A model generated the notes under the pieces. It was not told the origin of the DNA. It made no database searches and worked only from the letters and a program-made list of their open reading frames with translations. A stretch of DNA of 64,000 nt from contig CALNVZ010003433.1 in assembly GCA_940671915.1 (NCBI GenBank), forward strand, positions 31,495,441 to 31,559,440, read 5' to 3'. Below, in pieces: positions 63,650 to 64,000 of the stretch. This stretch comes from Paracentrotus lividus (Eukaryota; Echinodermata; Echinoidea; Camarodonta; Echinidae). A program made the translations under genes and the position numbers. Every line of letters starts with the position of its first letter. Positions within the stretch are counted from its first letter, which is position 1.

Positions 63650-64000
63650 GTATTATAATCCATAAAAAAGCATTTTGAGTAATATTAAATCAACCAAAAG
63701 AAGAGCCCTCTAACCTTCCAATTTATGTATATCATTGCAGCCAAATGCGATACTGAATGCGGCATGTTTTGAAGTTGTCCTTATGATATCACAATATTTG
63801 AAGCATAGTAATTTGACCATGGAAAGCATTACCAAAAGGCTTTGAGGAGTGTTTTTGTTAGCGTTTATTTCCATGGCCAAGAGAACAACAGAAGGTAACA
63901 TTTTGTGACATCAGTAATTTATATCTGCCCAATTCTATGATTATAAAGAGCTAGATAAATCACATACAAAATCAGCTTTTGCAAAGAACTAGATTTTTTT

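Overview
The window is eukaryotic genomic DNA from a marine invertebrate, most likely an echinoderm of the sea-urchin kind; this assignment is an inference. The host DNA is AT-rich, full of small introns with GT-AG borders, rich in the word ACATGTA, and crowded with DIRS retrotransposons, foldback elements, MITEs and tandem-repeat elements of the sort common in marine deuterostomes. There is no sign of bacterial organisation.

One gene fills almost the whole window, on the + strand. I can follow 56 coding exons from 2783 to 63649. Their lengths add up to 9,357 nt (3,119 codons), every splice phase agrees with the next, and no stop is met. The gene starts before the window (the first exon seen is the tail of a MAM domain) and continues past it (the last exon ends in the middle of a MAM domain). 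It encodes 17 complete and two partial MAM domains and three LDL-receptor class A (LDLa) domains, which follow MAM 12, 13 and 14. The architecture is that of MAM/LDLa multidomain extracellular proteins (MALRD1-like). Most MAM modules follow one exon plan: an N-terminal exon (phase 1-1) with the CxFE...C.W...DDFDW...GTGP..DHT signature, a middle exon (phase 1-0) with the FWYHMYG signature, and a C-terminal exon (phase 0-1) with the GDIAIDD signature. Each module is therefore phase-symmetric and could be duplicated as a block.

Region by region: 1-2782 is pyrimidine-rich, without recognisable exons. From 2.8 to 36.1 kb the gene carries MAM 0-12 and part of 13, with introns holding a 1.07 kb foldback element (4.8 kb), a minisatellite made from an exon-intron junction (10.4-10.9 kb), a Helitron-like tandem-repeat element (13.3 kb), TTAA-flanked MITEs (15.3, 22.8, 30.4 kb), a TIR MITE (17.9 kb), a long CT-rich minisatellite (19.3-20.9 kb), a second kind of tandem-repeat element (28.6 kb), a palindromic element and a LINE fragment (35 kb). 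The 8.3 kb intron 36.1-44.4 kb holds a fossil DIRS element flanked by Helitron-like copies. MAM 14-17 follow; the 7.8 kb intron 52.2-60.0 kb holds a second fossil DIRS copy and a second foldback copy with another transposon nested in it. A SINE, a poly(A) tract and a palindromic MITE lie in the last introns before MAM 18.

The most unusual signals are: (i) three introns in which the end of a MAM exon plus its splice donor has been tandemly duplicated, in one case into ten extra copies, each with a juxtaposed acceptor-like and donor-like motif; (ii) two apparently unrelated element families that share a terminal hairpin, a CCGT microsatellite and ~150 bp repeats carrying perfect DR1 nuclear-receptor motifs; (iii) two DIRS copies whose internal complementary regions show the joined-ends structure expected of a circular intermediate, with tandemly repeated gag-like regions of different copy number.
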